Shown here piece by piece: positions 1 through 6,589 of a stretch of 10,726 nt of DNA (position 1 is its first letter; every line of letters begins with the position of its first letter). Source of the stretch: JADKCL01 sp031424495 (GTDB lineage Bacteria > Bacteroidota > Bacteroidia > J057 > JADKCL01); the NCBI GenBank assembly GCA_031424495.1, contig JANPHP010000199.1:1-10726 (forward strand), written 5' to 3'. The notes beneath the pieces are model-generated. The model searched no databases. It was given only the letters and a program-made list of their open reading frames with translations, and had not been told where the DNA came from. Made by a program: the position numbers and the translations under genes.

Positions 1-304
1 GCGTAGGGCAAGGCCCTACGCTGACAGGCGTACTATTTGCTACGAGCCCTGTAAGGGCGAAAGGCGCGTGTTACTGGTTGCTTTCCCCCTTTCAGGGCTT
101 GATATTCGTGTGTGCTGCAAGCGATGGGCTTTGCCCATCGCTGATTGCTTTTGCCCTTTCAGGGCGGATAGGACCGACAAAAAAATTGGGATTTTGCACG
201 GGCAAAGCATATGCAATTTCCCTATCTTCCGCATCCCCCCAAAAAAGCAATCGCGCCAGCAACAAATGCCAGCGCGATCACCTTAGAGCAAATTCACCAA
301 AAGC
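1..304. other. Gene-free region with clustered triloop hairpins
   Basis: I see no convincing gene here; the open frames are short and lie across hairpins. Positions 1-165 carry five small perfect inverted repeats, each with a 3-nt loop: 1-21 (9-bp stem, loop AAG), 46-58 (GCCCT/AGGGC, loop GTA), 87-97 (CCCT/AGGG, loop TTC), 120-142 (10-bp stem, loop TTT) and 153-165 (GCCCT/AGGGC, loop TTC). All share a core of the GCCCT...AGGGC or GGGC...GCCC type, so they look like members of a dispersed REP-like family. The stretch from about 166 to 240 shows nothing I recognise. The terminator of the neighbouring gene follows at 241-279. Confidence 0.7.
241..279 (-). terminator. Intrinsic terminator of the VWA lipoprotein gene
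   Basis: Read on the minus strand, the stem GATCGCGC (279-272) pairs with GCGCGATT (256-249), with an imperfect inner stem and a small loop. A run of six T residues (complement of 241-246) follows after a 2-nt gap. It begins 26 bases after the stop codon at 305-307, which fits a Rho-independent terminator for that gene. The inner stem has two mismatched pairs, so strength is uncertain. Confidence 0.65.
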
Positions 305-1912
305 TTACCGCTGCGCGGTCTCCTTGCGGTTGTCGAGCATCTGCGCGCGCTTCACCAGCGAGACAAACTCTTGGCGATAACCCTCAGCATCCTCGCCGAT
401 CGCAGATTGCGCGACAGCAATGACGTGTGCATAGTTCGATTCCCCAGCAAACTCAGAGCCGCGCAATATTGCGGAAAATTCTGCCACGGCTGCACTCCAG
501 CGCATGTCTTCGCTCGCGCTGTCGAATGCCAACGCATGGTTGGGTTGCACACGGGTGATGAGTTTGCTCTCATTGCCATCGGGTTGCTTGTACCGAAATT
601 TGACCTGAAACAATTCGCTCGAATTGCCCGCCGAGCGGCTAGCTGGGGCAGGGTTTTGGTATTTGGGAGCATCCATCGAGCCGATCGCCTCCGACGAACC
701 TGCGGGAATCAATTCATATAGCGCCGTAACCGTATGGCCTGAGCCCAATTCGCCAGCGTCTTTTTGGTCGTTGTTGAAGTCCTCGGCTGCGAGCAGCCTG
801 TTTTCGTAGCCGATCAGGCGATAGGCTTTCACAGCAGTCGGATTGAATTCCACTTGGAGTTTCACGTCCTTGGCGATGGTGAACAACGTGCCGCCAAATT
901 CGTGGACGAGCACCTTGTTGGCCTCCATAATATTGTCGATGTAGGCATGGTTGCCATTGCCTTTGTCGGCGAGTGTTTGCATTTTGGCATCTTGGTAATT
1001 GCCAGTTCCATAAGAGAGTACGGTCAGAAACACTCCTGATTCCCGCTCCTTTTCGATCAAGCGCTCGAGTTCGCCATCGCTGCTGACTCCGACATTAAAA
1101 TCGCCGTCGCTAGCCAAGATCACGCGGTTGTTGCCTCCCACGATCATATTTTCCTTGGCCACATTGTACGCCAATTGGATGCCAGCGCCACCGGCCGTGC
1201 TGCCGCCCGCCTTGAGGTCCTCCAAGGCTGCCAGGATATCCGCGCGGCGGTCGCCAGGCGTGCTTGGCAGCACCAATCCTGCCGCACCAGCATAAACCAC
1301 GATGGCCACGCGATCTTGGGCACGCAATTCCCTCGTGAGCATGGACAAGGATTGCTGTACGAGCGGCAATTTATTGGCCTCATCCATCGAGCCCGACACG
1401 TCGATCAAGAAAACCAGGTTGCTTGCGGGCAAGTTTTCAGTAGGAATTTCCTTGCCTTGCAATCCAATGTGTACCAGCTGATGCTGCGGATTCCAAGGGC
1501 AACTCGCCACCTCGGTCGTGATGGAAAATGGGTCATCGCCAGTCGGTTGCGGATAGTTGTAATCAAAATAATTGACCAATTCCTCGGTGCGGATCGCGTC
1601 AGCAGGAGGTAATTGGCTGTTGTTGATGAAGCGACGCATATTGGCATAAGATGCAGCGTCCACATCGATCGAGAAGGTGCTGAAAGGCGTCTTGAGAGGA
1701 TCGGCGTAGGGATTCTCGACGATACGGGTGTAGTTTTCCGTGTTGCCGACGGGGGCCTCTTGTGTCTCTTCGGGCATGGGGATCTGCATCTCGTCGACGC
1801 TGACCGACTCATAAGTGGCAATGCCCTTGTTGCCGCCATTGGGGGCAATACTGCAGGCTGAAACGATGGCGGCTATGACCGCGACGGTGCAAATGAAGCT
1901 GAGTTTTTTCAT
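305..1912 (-). CDS. YfbK-type von Willebrand factor A domain lipoprotein
   Basis: The 535-residue product is predicted to be a lipoprotein that presents a metal-dependent adhesion (VWA) domain in the periplasm or on the envelope; its ligand is unknown. The N-terminus MKKLSF begins a short hydrophobic signal ending in lipobox VSAC, with Cys20 as the lipidation site. Residues about 65-150 match the conserved region that precedes the VWA domain in YfbK proteins (FSTFSIDVD, EELVNYFDYNYP). The VWA domain covers about 165-345. Its MIDAS is complete: DVSGS at 171-175, Thr239 in GGSTAGG and Asp269 in ILASDGD. The remainder, about 345-525, fits the C-terminal domain of YfbK proteins (DUF3520). The length is normal for the family. 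The ATG at 1912 is chosen because the signal peptide starts there; no Shine-Dalgarno sequence is visible. A hairpin-forming repeat sits 10 bases upstream and a terminator follows at 241-279. Confidence in the family is high; cellular role is not established from sequence. Confidence 0.93.
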   Translation of the reverse strand: MKKLSFICTVAVIAAIVSACSIAPNGGNKGIATYESVSVDEMQIPMPEETQEAPVGNTENYTRIVENPYADPLKTPFSTFSIDVDAASYANMRRFINNSQLPPADAIRTEELVNYFDYNYPQPTGDDPFSITTEVASCPWNPQHQLVHIGLQGKEIPTENLPASNLVFLIDVSGSMDEANKLPLVQQSLSMLTRELRAQDRVAIVVYAGAAGLVLPSTPGDRRADILAALEDLKAGGSTAGGAGIQLAYNVAKENMIVGGNNRVILASDGDFNVGVSSDGELERLIEKERESGVFLTVLSYGTGNYQDAKMQTLADKGNGNHAYIDNIMEANKVLVHEFGGTLFTIAKDVKLQVEFNPTAVKAYRLIGYENRLLAAEDFNNDQKDAGELGSGHTVTALYELIPAGSSEAIGSMDAPKYQNPAPASRSAGNSSELFQVKFRYKQPDGNESKLITRVQPNHALAFDSASEDMRWSAAVAEFSAILRGSEFAGESNYAHVIAVAQSAIGEDAEGYRQEFVSLVKRAQMLDNRKETAQR

Positions 1913-1921
1913 GAGAATTTT

Positions 1922-1957
1922 GAATTGGGTTTAGGCATTGAACGCTAGGCCCAATTC
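1922..1957 (-). promoter_or_regulatory. Inverted repeat in the leader of the VWA gene
   Basis: GAATTGGG at 1922-1929 is the exact reverse complement of CCCAATTC at 1950-1957. The stem continues inward for five more pairs, two of them G-T, to give about 13 pairs around a 10-nt loop. It lies 10 bases upstream of the ATG at 1912. It could be an operator for a dimeric regulator, a leader RNA hairpin, or chance. No promoter elements could be fixed around it. Confidence 0.4.
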
Positions 1958-2030
1958 GGAAGTTGTCTTGTGGATGGTGCATTTCACAAGCTTCACAAGA
2001 TTAACAAAAGAGGTGGCTCATGGCCTAATA

Positions 2031-2050
2031 TCCCGCAGCATATTGCGGGA
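2031..2050. repeat. TCCCGCA-type hairpin, copy 1
   Basis: TCCCGCA at 2031-2037 and TGCGGGA at 2044-2050 are exact inverse complements around a 6-nt loop. It belongs with the hairpins at 2373-2391 and 2657-2675 by stem sequence. Confidence 0.6.
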
Positions 2051-2208
2051 TGAAGAGTTGCTCCTGACAAAGAGAACCGCAAAGTTCGCAGACAGCGATG
2101 AGGCAGCATCGCCAGAGCCAAACGTTCTTTCTGCGGTCTCCAATTGACCTGTAAACCTTTCAAAAAATAATGCTCATCAGCTACTTTGGCAGTAAGGACG
2201 GATGGTTT

Positions 2209-2268
2209 GTCATTTCGACCGTAGTGATCGAGGGAGCGAAGCGAGCCGATCACGTAGCGGAGAAATCT
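2209..2268. repeat. GTCATTTCGAC...GAGAAATCT dispersed repeat
   Basis: The stretch opens with GTCATTTCGACC and closes with GAGAAATCT. Inside, TGATCG and CGATCA form a 6-bp inverted repeat around a GC-rich loop carrying GGAGCGAAGCGAG. This arrangement is a well-known family of short intergenic repeats in Bacteroidetes genomes; its function is unknown. It has no coding potential I would trust. Confidence 0.65.
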
Positions 2269-2277
2269 AGCGTGGCA

Positions 2278-2361
2278 GATACACCTCCTGCTTGAAAACT
2301 CCTATTTGCAATTCCTGCCAAAAACTGCTTATCAGAAGGGCCATTTAGTAGGAGGTGTATC
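2278..2361. repeat. 84-bp element with perfect 12-bp inverted ends
   Basis: GATACACCTCCT at 2278-2289 and AGGAGGTGTATC at 2350-2361 are exact inverse complements, enclosing 60 bp with no gene. A further copy of the right end, GGAGGTGTATC, lies at 2545-2555 in the same orientation. The shape fits a miniature inverted-repeat element or a long-loop hairpin. I could not find an obvious target-site duplication beside the ends. Confidence 0.55.
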
Positions 2362-2372
2362 GAAAGGCGCAA

Positions 2373-2391
2373 TCCCGCACCTTGTACGGGA
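2373..2391. repeat. TCCCGCA-type hairpin, copy 2 (degenerate)
   Basis: The 19-mer begins TCCCGCA and ends TACGGGA. Only the outer TCCCG/CGGGA five pairs and scattered inner pairs are kept. Its length and outer stem match the perfect copy at 2657-2675. Confidence 0.45.
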
Positions 2392-2398
2392 CGCTACA

Positions 2399-2448
2399 TT
2401 TTTTGGCATTTGCTGCGGCTCTTCCAGAGCCTTGCAAATACCAAAAAA
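2399..2448. repeat. 50-nt stem-loop with T6/A6 outer stem
   Basis: The left arm 2399-2413 (T6 then GGCATTTGC) pairs with 2434-2448 (GCAAATACC then A6) with one mismatch. After a small internal loop, GGCTCT (2417-2422) pairs with AGAGCC (2426-2431) around a 3-nt loop. With T-rich ends on both strands it could end transcription in either direction, but no gene stops close by, so it may equally be a mobile-repeat remnant. Confidence 0.55.
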
Positions 2449-2544
2449 CTCCGGTACCAATGACAAGCTATGTATATTTCTAATAATCAATAGCTTGAAA
2501 AAATGAATAAAATCGTTGTGATGGGACAGGGTGGCTGCTGTGTC

Positions 2545-2555
2545 GGAGGTGTATC
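2545..2555. repeat. Extra copy of the 84-bp element end
   Basis: GGAGGTGTATC here is identical to 2351-2361, the right end of the inverted-repeat element. The GTCAT-type repeats begin a few bases later, so the element end and that repeat family are adjacent here as well as at 2209-2289. Confidence 0.5.
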
Positions 2556-2563
2556 CGTGCTCA

Positions 2564-2692
2564 AGATCCCTCGGCTCCGCTGCGCTACGCTCGGGATGAC
2601 AATTCCGCTACGCTGCGCTCGGCATGACATGGCGGTTTTGTCATTCGATCAAATGGTCCCGCAGCAGCTGCGGGATGGTCACTCGAAATGAC
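2564..2692 (-). repeat. Three-unit GTCAT-type dispersed repeat
   Basis: Read on the minus strand there are three successive units: one beginning GTCATTTCGAG near 2692, one beginning GTCATGCCGAGCGCAGCG near 2628, and one beginning GTCATCCCGAGCG near 2600 and ending GAGGGATCT near 2564. The first unit contains a perfect hairpin. Such units are widespread between Bacteroidetes genes and are often wrongly called as small proteins. Confidence 0.65.
2657..2675. repeat. TCCCGCA-type hairpin, copy 3 (perfect)
   Basis: TCCCGCAGC (2657-2665) and GCTGCGGGA (2667-2675) are exact inverse complements with a single central base. It sits inside the first unit of the GTCAT-type repeat. Confidence 0.6.
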
Positions 2693-2783
2693 ATGAGATT
2701 TGGCATAGTGGCAAAGTTCCAGACAAGCTGCAAAAAAATGATTTGGTGGTGAGCATGATAGTCGAATAGCCCATCTCAATCCC

Positions 2784-4415
2784 TCAATCCAAAATCACCA
2801 CCTTCACCGTAGCACCCCCAAAATTCGCTTGCGCGACCGACACATGATAAATCCCCGCTGCCAATCCCGCCCGATCCAACTCCACGGTCGTGCCAGACAC
2901 ATGCGTCCACTGCCGCAACTGCTGCCCGAATGCATTGCAGATCGTGACGGTCGCGTCATCAAGCACAGCTTGGCTCGTCAGCACCGCCTTGCTGCCAAAA
3001 GGATTGGGCGCAACCAATAGTGCTAGCGCGCCTGCCGCGTCTGCGACTCCCGAAATCGTACCACTTTCATTGAGATGATGGGCATAAATGTCAAAATCAA
3101 CTGTGCTGCGTTTGTCTTGCCAGGCATAAATGCAGCCGCCTGCCCCATCGGGTAGATTCTTGGGATTGGTTTGATTGTCTGCGAATGCGCTTACCGTAAT
3201 CGTCCACACAATCGTTCCGTTTCCATCTAGTTTGCTGCTCACAATATTCCAATTGCCAGCGCTTGAATCTTGCCACACCAAGATGGCGTTGCCCAGGCCG
3301 TCTCCGACGATATTGGGTTTGAGCTCAGGGCCGCTGCCGCTGCCAACGACGATACCGTCTGCTGTCCATTGAGGCACGCCTGCTGCGTCGACCCTGCGGG
3401 CGTAGATGTCGCCGTTGCCGCTACGGTCGTCTTTCCAGGAAATGATGACGCCGTCGATGCCACCCTTGGCGGTCATGTCAATGGCACTCTGCGAGCCCGC
3501 ATTCGTGCAGATCGCTACGCCATTGGCCGCCCATTGCGCTGTGCCTGCACCACTGACGCGTTGCGAATACACATCAAAGTTGCCGCTGCGCTTGTCTTGC
3601 CAGCTGATGTACACGCCGCCAGCGCCATCGGGTTCTATTTTAGGATTGCTTTGCGTGCCTGCAGCGTTGCAGATTGAGAGACCATTGGCGGCCCAGAGGG
3701 CTGCGCCGGAGGCATCGAGATGCTGTGAATAAATGTCATTGCTCGCCCCACCGCGCTTATCTTGCCATGTGAGTATCGCCCCACCAGCACCATCTGATTC
3801 CAGTCGCGGATTCAACTGATCGTTGCTTGCCGTGCAAACCGCAACGCCCCCAGTCGTCCAAAGTGTCGTACCATTTGCTCCGATACGTTGTGCATAGACA
3901 TCAAATCCGCCGGTAGATGAGTCTTGCCAGACGACAATCGCCCCACCTGCACCGTCGGGGATCAGCTTGGCATCTTGCTGATCAGAAGGTTTCACCACGA
4001 CCGCAACTCCATTCATGGTCCAAGCGATATTGCCTGATGCGTCGATCTTTTGTGCATAAATGTCGCGGTTGCCACTGCGCCAATCGTTCCAGACCATGAT
4101 CGCTCCGCCAGAACCATCCTCGGTCATCGAAACTGCGCCTTGGTCTTGTGCCTCGGTGCAAATCCCTATACCATTGGCCGACCATTGAGCGACGCCAGCG
4201 GCATTGAGACGTTGGGCATAAATGTCTCCATTTTGCCCATCTACACGGTAATCGATCCAGCCGAGATATGCCCCCCCCTGATTGTCGGTGGCCAAGCGCA
4301 CCTCTTGCTGATGCTCGATCGACACCGATACCGGTGTATTATTGGGACTCCACTGCGAGAATCCTGCAGTGCAAAAAGTACTCAGCAATGCTGCAACGAT
4401 GATTGTATTCCTCAT
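2784..4415 (-). CDS. Secreted eight-repeat (propeller-like) protein with T9SS sorting domain
   Basis: The 543-residue product is a predicted exported protein carried across the outer membrane by the type IX secretion system. The ATG at 4415 is preferred over the in-frame ATG at 4517, because MRNTIIVAALLSTFC starts a typical signal peptide while the extra 34 codons do not resemble one and would cover the candidate promoter. The body is eight repeats spaced 51-56 residues apart. Each has a core like WQDKRSG.FDIYAQR, then an ALW or AQW turn, NGV.IC, and a DGAGGAI strand; the anchoring Trp lies at 53, 109, 163, 217, 272, 327, 381 and 432. Eight units of this size fit an eight-bladed beta-propeller, which is inference. 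The last ~85 residues form a T9SS type A tail, with APNPF at 469-473, a VELDRAGLAAGIYHV core and VVILD at the end. No enzyme motif is visible, so ligand and role are unknown. No clear terminator follows. Confidence 0.88.
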   Translation of the reverse strand: MRNTIIVAALLSTFCTAGFSQWSPNNTPVSVSIEHQQEVRLATDNQGGAYLGWIDYRVDGQNGDIYAQRLNAAGVAQWSANGIGICTEAQDQGAVSMTEDGSGGAIMVWNDWRSGNRDIYAQKIDASGNIAWTMNGVAVVVKPSDQQDAKLIPDGAGGAIVVWQDSSTGGFDVYAQRIGANGTTLWTTGGVAVCTASNDQLNPRLESDGAGGAILTWQDKRGGASNDIYSQHLDASGAALWAANGLSICNAAGTQSNPKIEPDGAGGVYISWQDKRSGNFDVYSQRVSGAGTAQWAANGVAICTNAGSQSAIDMTAKGGIDGVIISWKDDRSGNGDIYARRVDAAGVPQWTADGIVVGSGSGPELKPNIVGDGLGNAILVWQDSSAGNWNIVSSKLDGNGTIVWTITVSAFADNQTNPKNLPDGAGGCIYAWQDKRSTVDFDIYAHHLNESGTISGVADAAGALALLVAPNPFGSKAVLTSQAVLDDATVTICNAFGQQLRQWTHVSGTTVELDRAGLAAGIYHVSVAQANFGGATVKVVILD

Positions 4416-4452
4416 AACCGACCAATATTCATTCCCAAGACCGTAGGGGCAG

Positions 4453-4485
4453 CCAATGTACCTATTTTTGAAATATGAACAATTT
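4453..4485 (-). promoter_or_regulatory. Candidate Bacteroidetes-type promoter for the repeat protein gene
   Basis: On the minus strand TACATTGG (4460-4453) resembles the Bacteroidetes -7 element TAnnTTTG at five of six defined positions. An upstream TTG (4482-4480) lies 19 bases away, as expected for the -33 element. Transcription would start about 30 bases before the ATG at 4415. This supports that start but rests on short motifs only. Confidence 0.35.
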
Positions 4486-4584
4486 GTTACGAAATCATTA
4501 ACAATAATTCGACCCAAGTTATTGCTCGGTTGGCGCGAAATCGTGTTGGAAATCTATGCAGTGGGGTGCAAATATTGATTTTGT

Positions 4585-4662
4585 TGTCGTAGGAACGACG
4601 TGATCTCGTAGGTACGCCATGATCACGCAGGTACGCCATGCATGGCGTACCTACGTGATCAT
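4585..4662. repeat. Three tandem 19-bp units plus one inverted unit
   Basis: The units 4585-4603, 4604-4622 and 4623-4641 follow each other without a gap. Adjacent copies agree at 15 and 16 of 19 positions around the core CGTAGGTACGCCATG. A fourth copy lies inverted, so that 4619-4640 and 4641-4662 form a 22-bp palindrome with one mismatch and no loop. The array ends 13 bases after the stop codon of the nucleotidase-family gene. It lacks a T-tract, so it does not look like an ordinary terminator. Confidence 0.75.
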
Positions 4663-4675
4663 GACCATTCCCCCA

Positions 4676-6364
4676 TCAACCCCTCAGCATGGTCAAAATC
4701 ATCGGCAGGCGCGGATCTTGCTTCATCGCCCAGATCACGATGTCTCGGATGTCGTTTTGTTTGAGTCCCTTGGCCTTGGCGGCCTTCAGGTCGGGCTCTA
4801 CCCACGCGGCCATCGTGCTGATGCCCATCTCATTGTACACCGTTTCTCCCGTTCCCTTGCTCAGGCCCGCGAGGAAACCGGGGAGCGCAACCATGTACAT
4901 TTTTTTGTCTTCAAGCACCTTGCCATTGAGCACATAATTGGTGCCTGTGCGGCTCAGGTTGCTGGAATATTGCAAGTGGGCGCCGTTCATATAGAGGGAT
5001 GCGCTCAAGCCCTTGTCGAGCAGCAGACGCAAATCGCTTCCCTTGATGCTGCCGTGCAGAATATTTCCTCCAAATGGCAAGGTTGCCAAGATGTGACGTT
5101 GCGTGACCAGGCCGCTGATTTGGTCATCGAGCCGCACGCTGCCGCTGTTGATGATGGCGAGCTCGGCAGTCGGATCCACCGTGCGCATCGCGTCGCAGAT
5201 CAGGAATCCAAGGTTCGTTTGTCCAGCACGGATCGTGGCATCACGGCCGTCAAGCGGCTTCATTGCATAACCGAGCGTGTCATCGGGCAGGTAGCCCTGA
5301 CTTTTCATGCAGTTGTCGGCAAAGTCTTCCCATTTCTCCACCACACGTGTCACTTCAGGGTCGCCCACGATCGTCTCGGTGATCGGCATCAATTGGGAGA
5401 AGATGTCGAGTTTGCGCGTCTTTGGATCATAAGTACACCAGTGCAGGTAGACCGACTTGGCATTGGCGTCGGCTTTGGCGATGCGTGTCGCGCCGACATT
5501 GTGCAGCATGTTCACGTGCTCGTGGCCGCCCATGAGCAGTGGCATGCCTGGGACCATTCTGCCCAGCATGCTGTCTTCGGTGATGCTCAAGTGCGTGATG
5601 CCCATCACGATATCAGACTCCTTTTGAGCAGCATTGTATGCCTTGGCGGCCGACTCGTAGACGTCGAGGTATTTGAGGTAAGGCTGCATGTTGAAGGGGA
5701 GCGTGACCCCGAGTAGGCCCAGTTTCACAGTGTCGCCGACACTGTTCCAGATGCGCCGCACCATAAAATCAGTCACAGGCTGACCGTTTTGTTGGAAATC
5801 GGCATAGCCGCCGGCGTCTTGCGCGAGTTTCACATTGGCAGACACAATCTGAAACCGACTCTCGGCAATGCGGGCTTGCAGATCGGGCAGCTTCAGGTCA
5901 AACTCATGGTTCCCAAACGTCACATAATCCACCCCGATCGCATTCAAGACCTCCACCATCTGCCGGCCGTTCACGCGCTCGGCCTTGCCATTGAAGTCAC
6001 ACTTGAGCGCACCCAGCAGGGAAGGACTCAGGTAGTCGCCCGAGAGCACCGTGATCACCGTGTTCCCGGCCGCCTGCAATTGCTTGCGCACCGTCGCCAC
6101 GCGGGCCATGCCGGCGACCTTGCCGCCATCCATCGGCGAGATTTCATACACATCATTGAGTTGCAGCAGCACAAATTTGATCGGTTGCTGCGCCTTTTCC
6201 TGCACGGCCACAGGCCGCATTGGCTTGTCAGCCTCCACCGGTCGCGTGCTCAGCACTTGTTTGGGCTTGCAACTTTGCAGCGCAAGCAGCAGCAACAAAG
6301 CAGGTATTGCGAGGCCTAATTGGCGAATTTGCCTAAAGAAAAACTGGGCTTTCAGGTCTTTCAT
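4676..6364 (-). CDS. UshA/5'-nucleotidase superfamily lipoprotein
   Basis: The 562-residue product has the two-domain plan of periplasmic 5'-nucleotidases, which hydrolyse nucleotides or related phosphoesters with two metal ions. The signal ends in LALQSC, giving Cys32 as the lipidation site. The metallophosphoesterase domain (about 62-330) shows NDVYEI at 70-75, SGDYLSP at 108-114, GNHEFD at 151-156, His258 in ITHLS, and GGHEHV at 279-284. The first motif carries Tyr73 where the usual D-x-H motif has a metal-binding His. That DVY form is known from a branch of this superfamily, so substrate should not be assumed. The C-terminal 5'-nucleotidase domain (about 365-525) has TNLGFLICDAMR, NSGSVR at 406-411 and FGGN at 431-434. 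Both domains look complete. The ATG at 6364 opens the signal peptide directly. It is 261 bases from the next gene's start and 225 from the previous stop, so it is probably transcribed alone. The exact substrate is unknown. Confidence 0.9.
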   Translation of the reverse strand: MKDLKAQFFFRQIRQLGLAIPALLLLLALQSCKPKQVLSTRPVEADKPMRPVAVQEKAQQPIKFVLLQLNDVYEISPMDGGKVAGMARVATVRKQLQAAGNTVITVLSGDYLSPSLLGALKCDFNGKAERVNGRQMVEVLNAIGVDYVTFGNHEFDLKLPDLQARIAESRFQIVSANVKLAQDAGGYADFQQNGQPVTDFMVRRIWNSVGDTVKLGLLGVTLPFNMQPYLKYLDVYESAAKAYNAAQKESDIVMGITHLSITEDSMLGRMVPGMPLLMGGHEHVNMLHNVGATRIAKADANAKSVYLHWCTYDPKTRKLDIFSQLMPITETIVGDPEVTRVVEKWEDFADNCMKSQGYLPDDTLGYAMKPLDGRDATIRAGQTNLGFLICDAMRTVDPTAELAIINSGSVRLDDQISGLVTQRHILATLPFGGNILHGSIKGSDLRLLLDKGLSASLYMNGAHLQYSSNLSRTGTNYVLNGKVLEDKKMYMVALPGFLAGLSKGTGETVYNEMGISTMAAWVEPDLKAAKAKGLKQNDIRDIVIWAMKQDPRLPMILTMLRG

Positions 6365-6480
6365 AACATCTCGATTGGCGATGGCGCAAGATAATGATTA
6401 TGGACCAAGGATGAATCAATAATGATCAAAGGGCAAGATTTCAAGGCTTTTCAATTGGGCGCTGCCAGCCTAGGGCTTGC

Positions 6481-6542
6481 CGGGCTATGCGCTGCAAGTC
6501 CTCGCCCGCTACGCGGGCTGCGGGCTATCCGCTGCTATCCCT
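6481..6542. repeat. Direct 22-bp repeat around a GCCCGC hairpin
   Basis: The 22-mers 6481-6502 and 6521-6542 both start CGGGCTAT and agree at 18 positions. Between them GCCCGC (6504-6509) pairs with GCGGGC (6513-6518) around a 3-nt loop. The phrase GGGCTATCCGCTGCTATCCCTA is typical of Bacteroidetes intergenic repeats. The rest of the gap 6365-6589 shows nothing else that I can name. Confidence 0.55.
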
Positions 6543-6568
6543 AGCGCATGCGTGCGTGGCGCACGACC

Positions 6569-6583
6569 GCTCGTGACACGAGC
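6569..6583 (-). terminator. Short hairpin just after the 231-residue lipoprotein gene
   Basis: GCTCGTG (6569-6575) and CACGAGC (6577-6583) form a perfect 7-bp stem with one central base, starting 7 bases beyond the stop codon at 6590-6592. There is no T-tract on the minus strand after it, so it may be a weak terminator, a 3' RNA-stability hairpin or a repeat. Confidence 0.3.
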
Positions 6584-6589
6584 TCTCCC

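Larger units (their letters stand above)
1913..2783. other. Gene-free region packed with dispersed repeats
   Basis: No frame here looks like a gene. Frames of 60-90 codons exist, but they run through repeats; the minus-strand frame giving CHAERSVAEL-like peptides is a familiar artefact of Bacteroidetes intergenic repeats. The region holds, in order: an inverted repeat next to the upstream gene (1922-1957), three TCCCGCA-type hairpins (2031-2050, 2373-2391, 2657-2675), a GTCATTTCGAC...GAGAAATCT repeat (2209-2268), an 84-bp element with 12-bp inverted ends (2278-2361), a long hairpin with T/A-rich outer stem (2399-2448), a further copy of the element end (2545-2555) and a three-unit GTCAT-type repeat (2564-2692). 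I see nothing specific in 2060-2200 or 2695-2783. Confidence 0.75.

Noticed and set aside
1..165. CRISPR array
   Set aside because: Hairpins differ in sequence and spacing, and there are no equal-length unique spacers or identical direct repeats.
1993..2253. An 86-codon minus-strand frame in the gene-free region
   Set aside because: It runs through the GTCATTTCGAC-type repeat and a TCCCGCA hairpin, and its peptide shows no domain, signal or helix pattern.
2278..2361. AGGAGGT as a ribosome binding site
   Set aside because: No start codon of a credible gene follows at the right distance, and the same string forms the exact inverted ends of a repeat.
2503..2779. Small frames on both strands over the GTCAT-type repeats
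   Set aside because: Peptides such as CHAERSVAEL are standard artefacts of these intergenic repeats in Bacteroidetes.
4619..5716. A 365-codon plus-strand frame opposite the nucleotidase-family gene
   Set aside because: It is the antisense of a well-supported gene, is rich in His and Arg from reverse reading, and has no domain.
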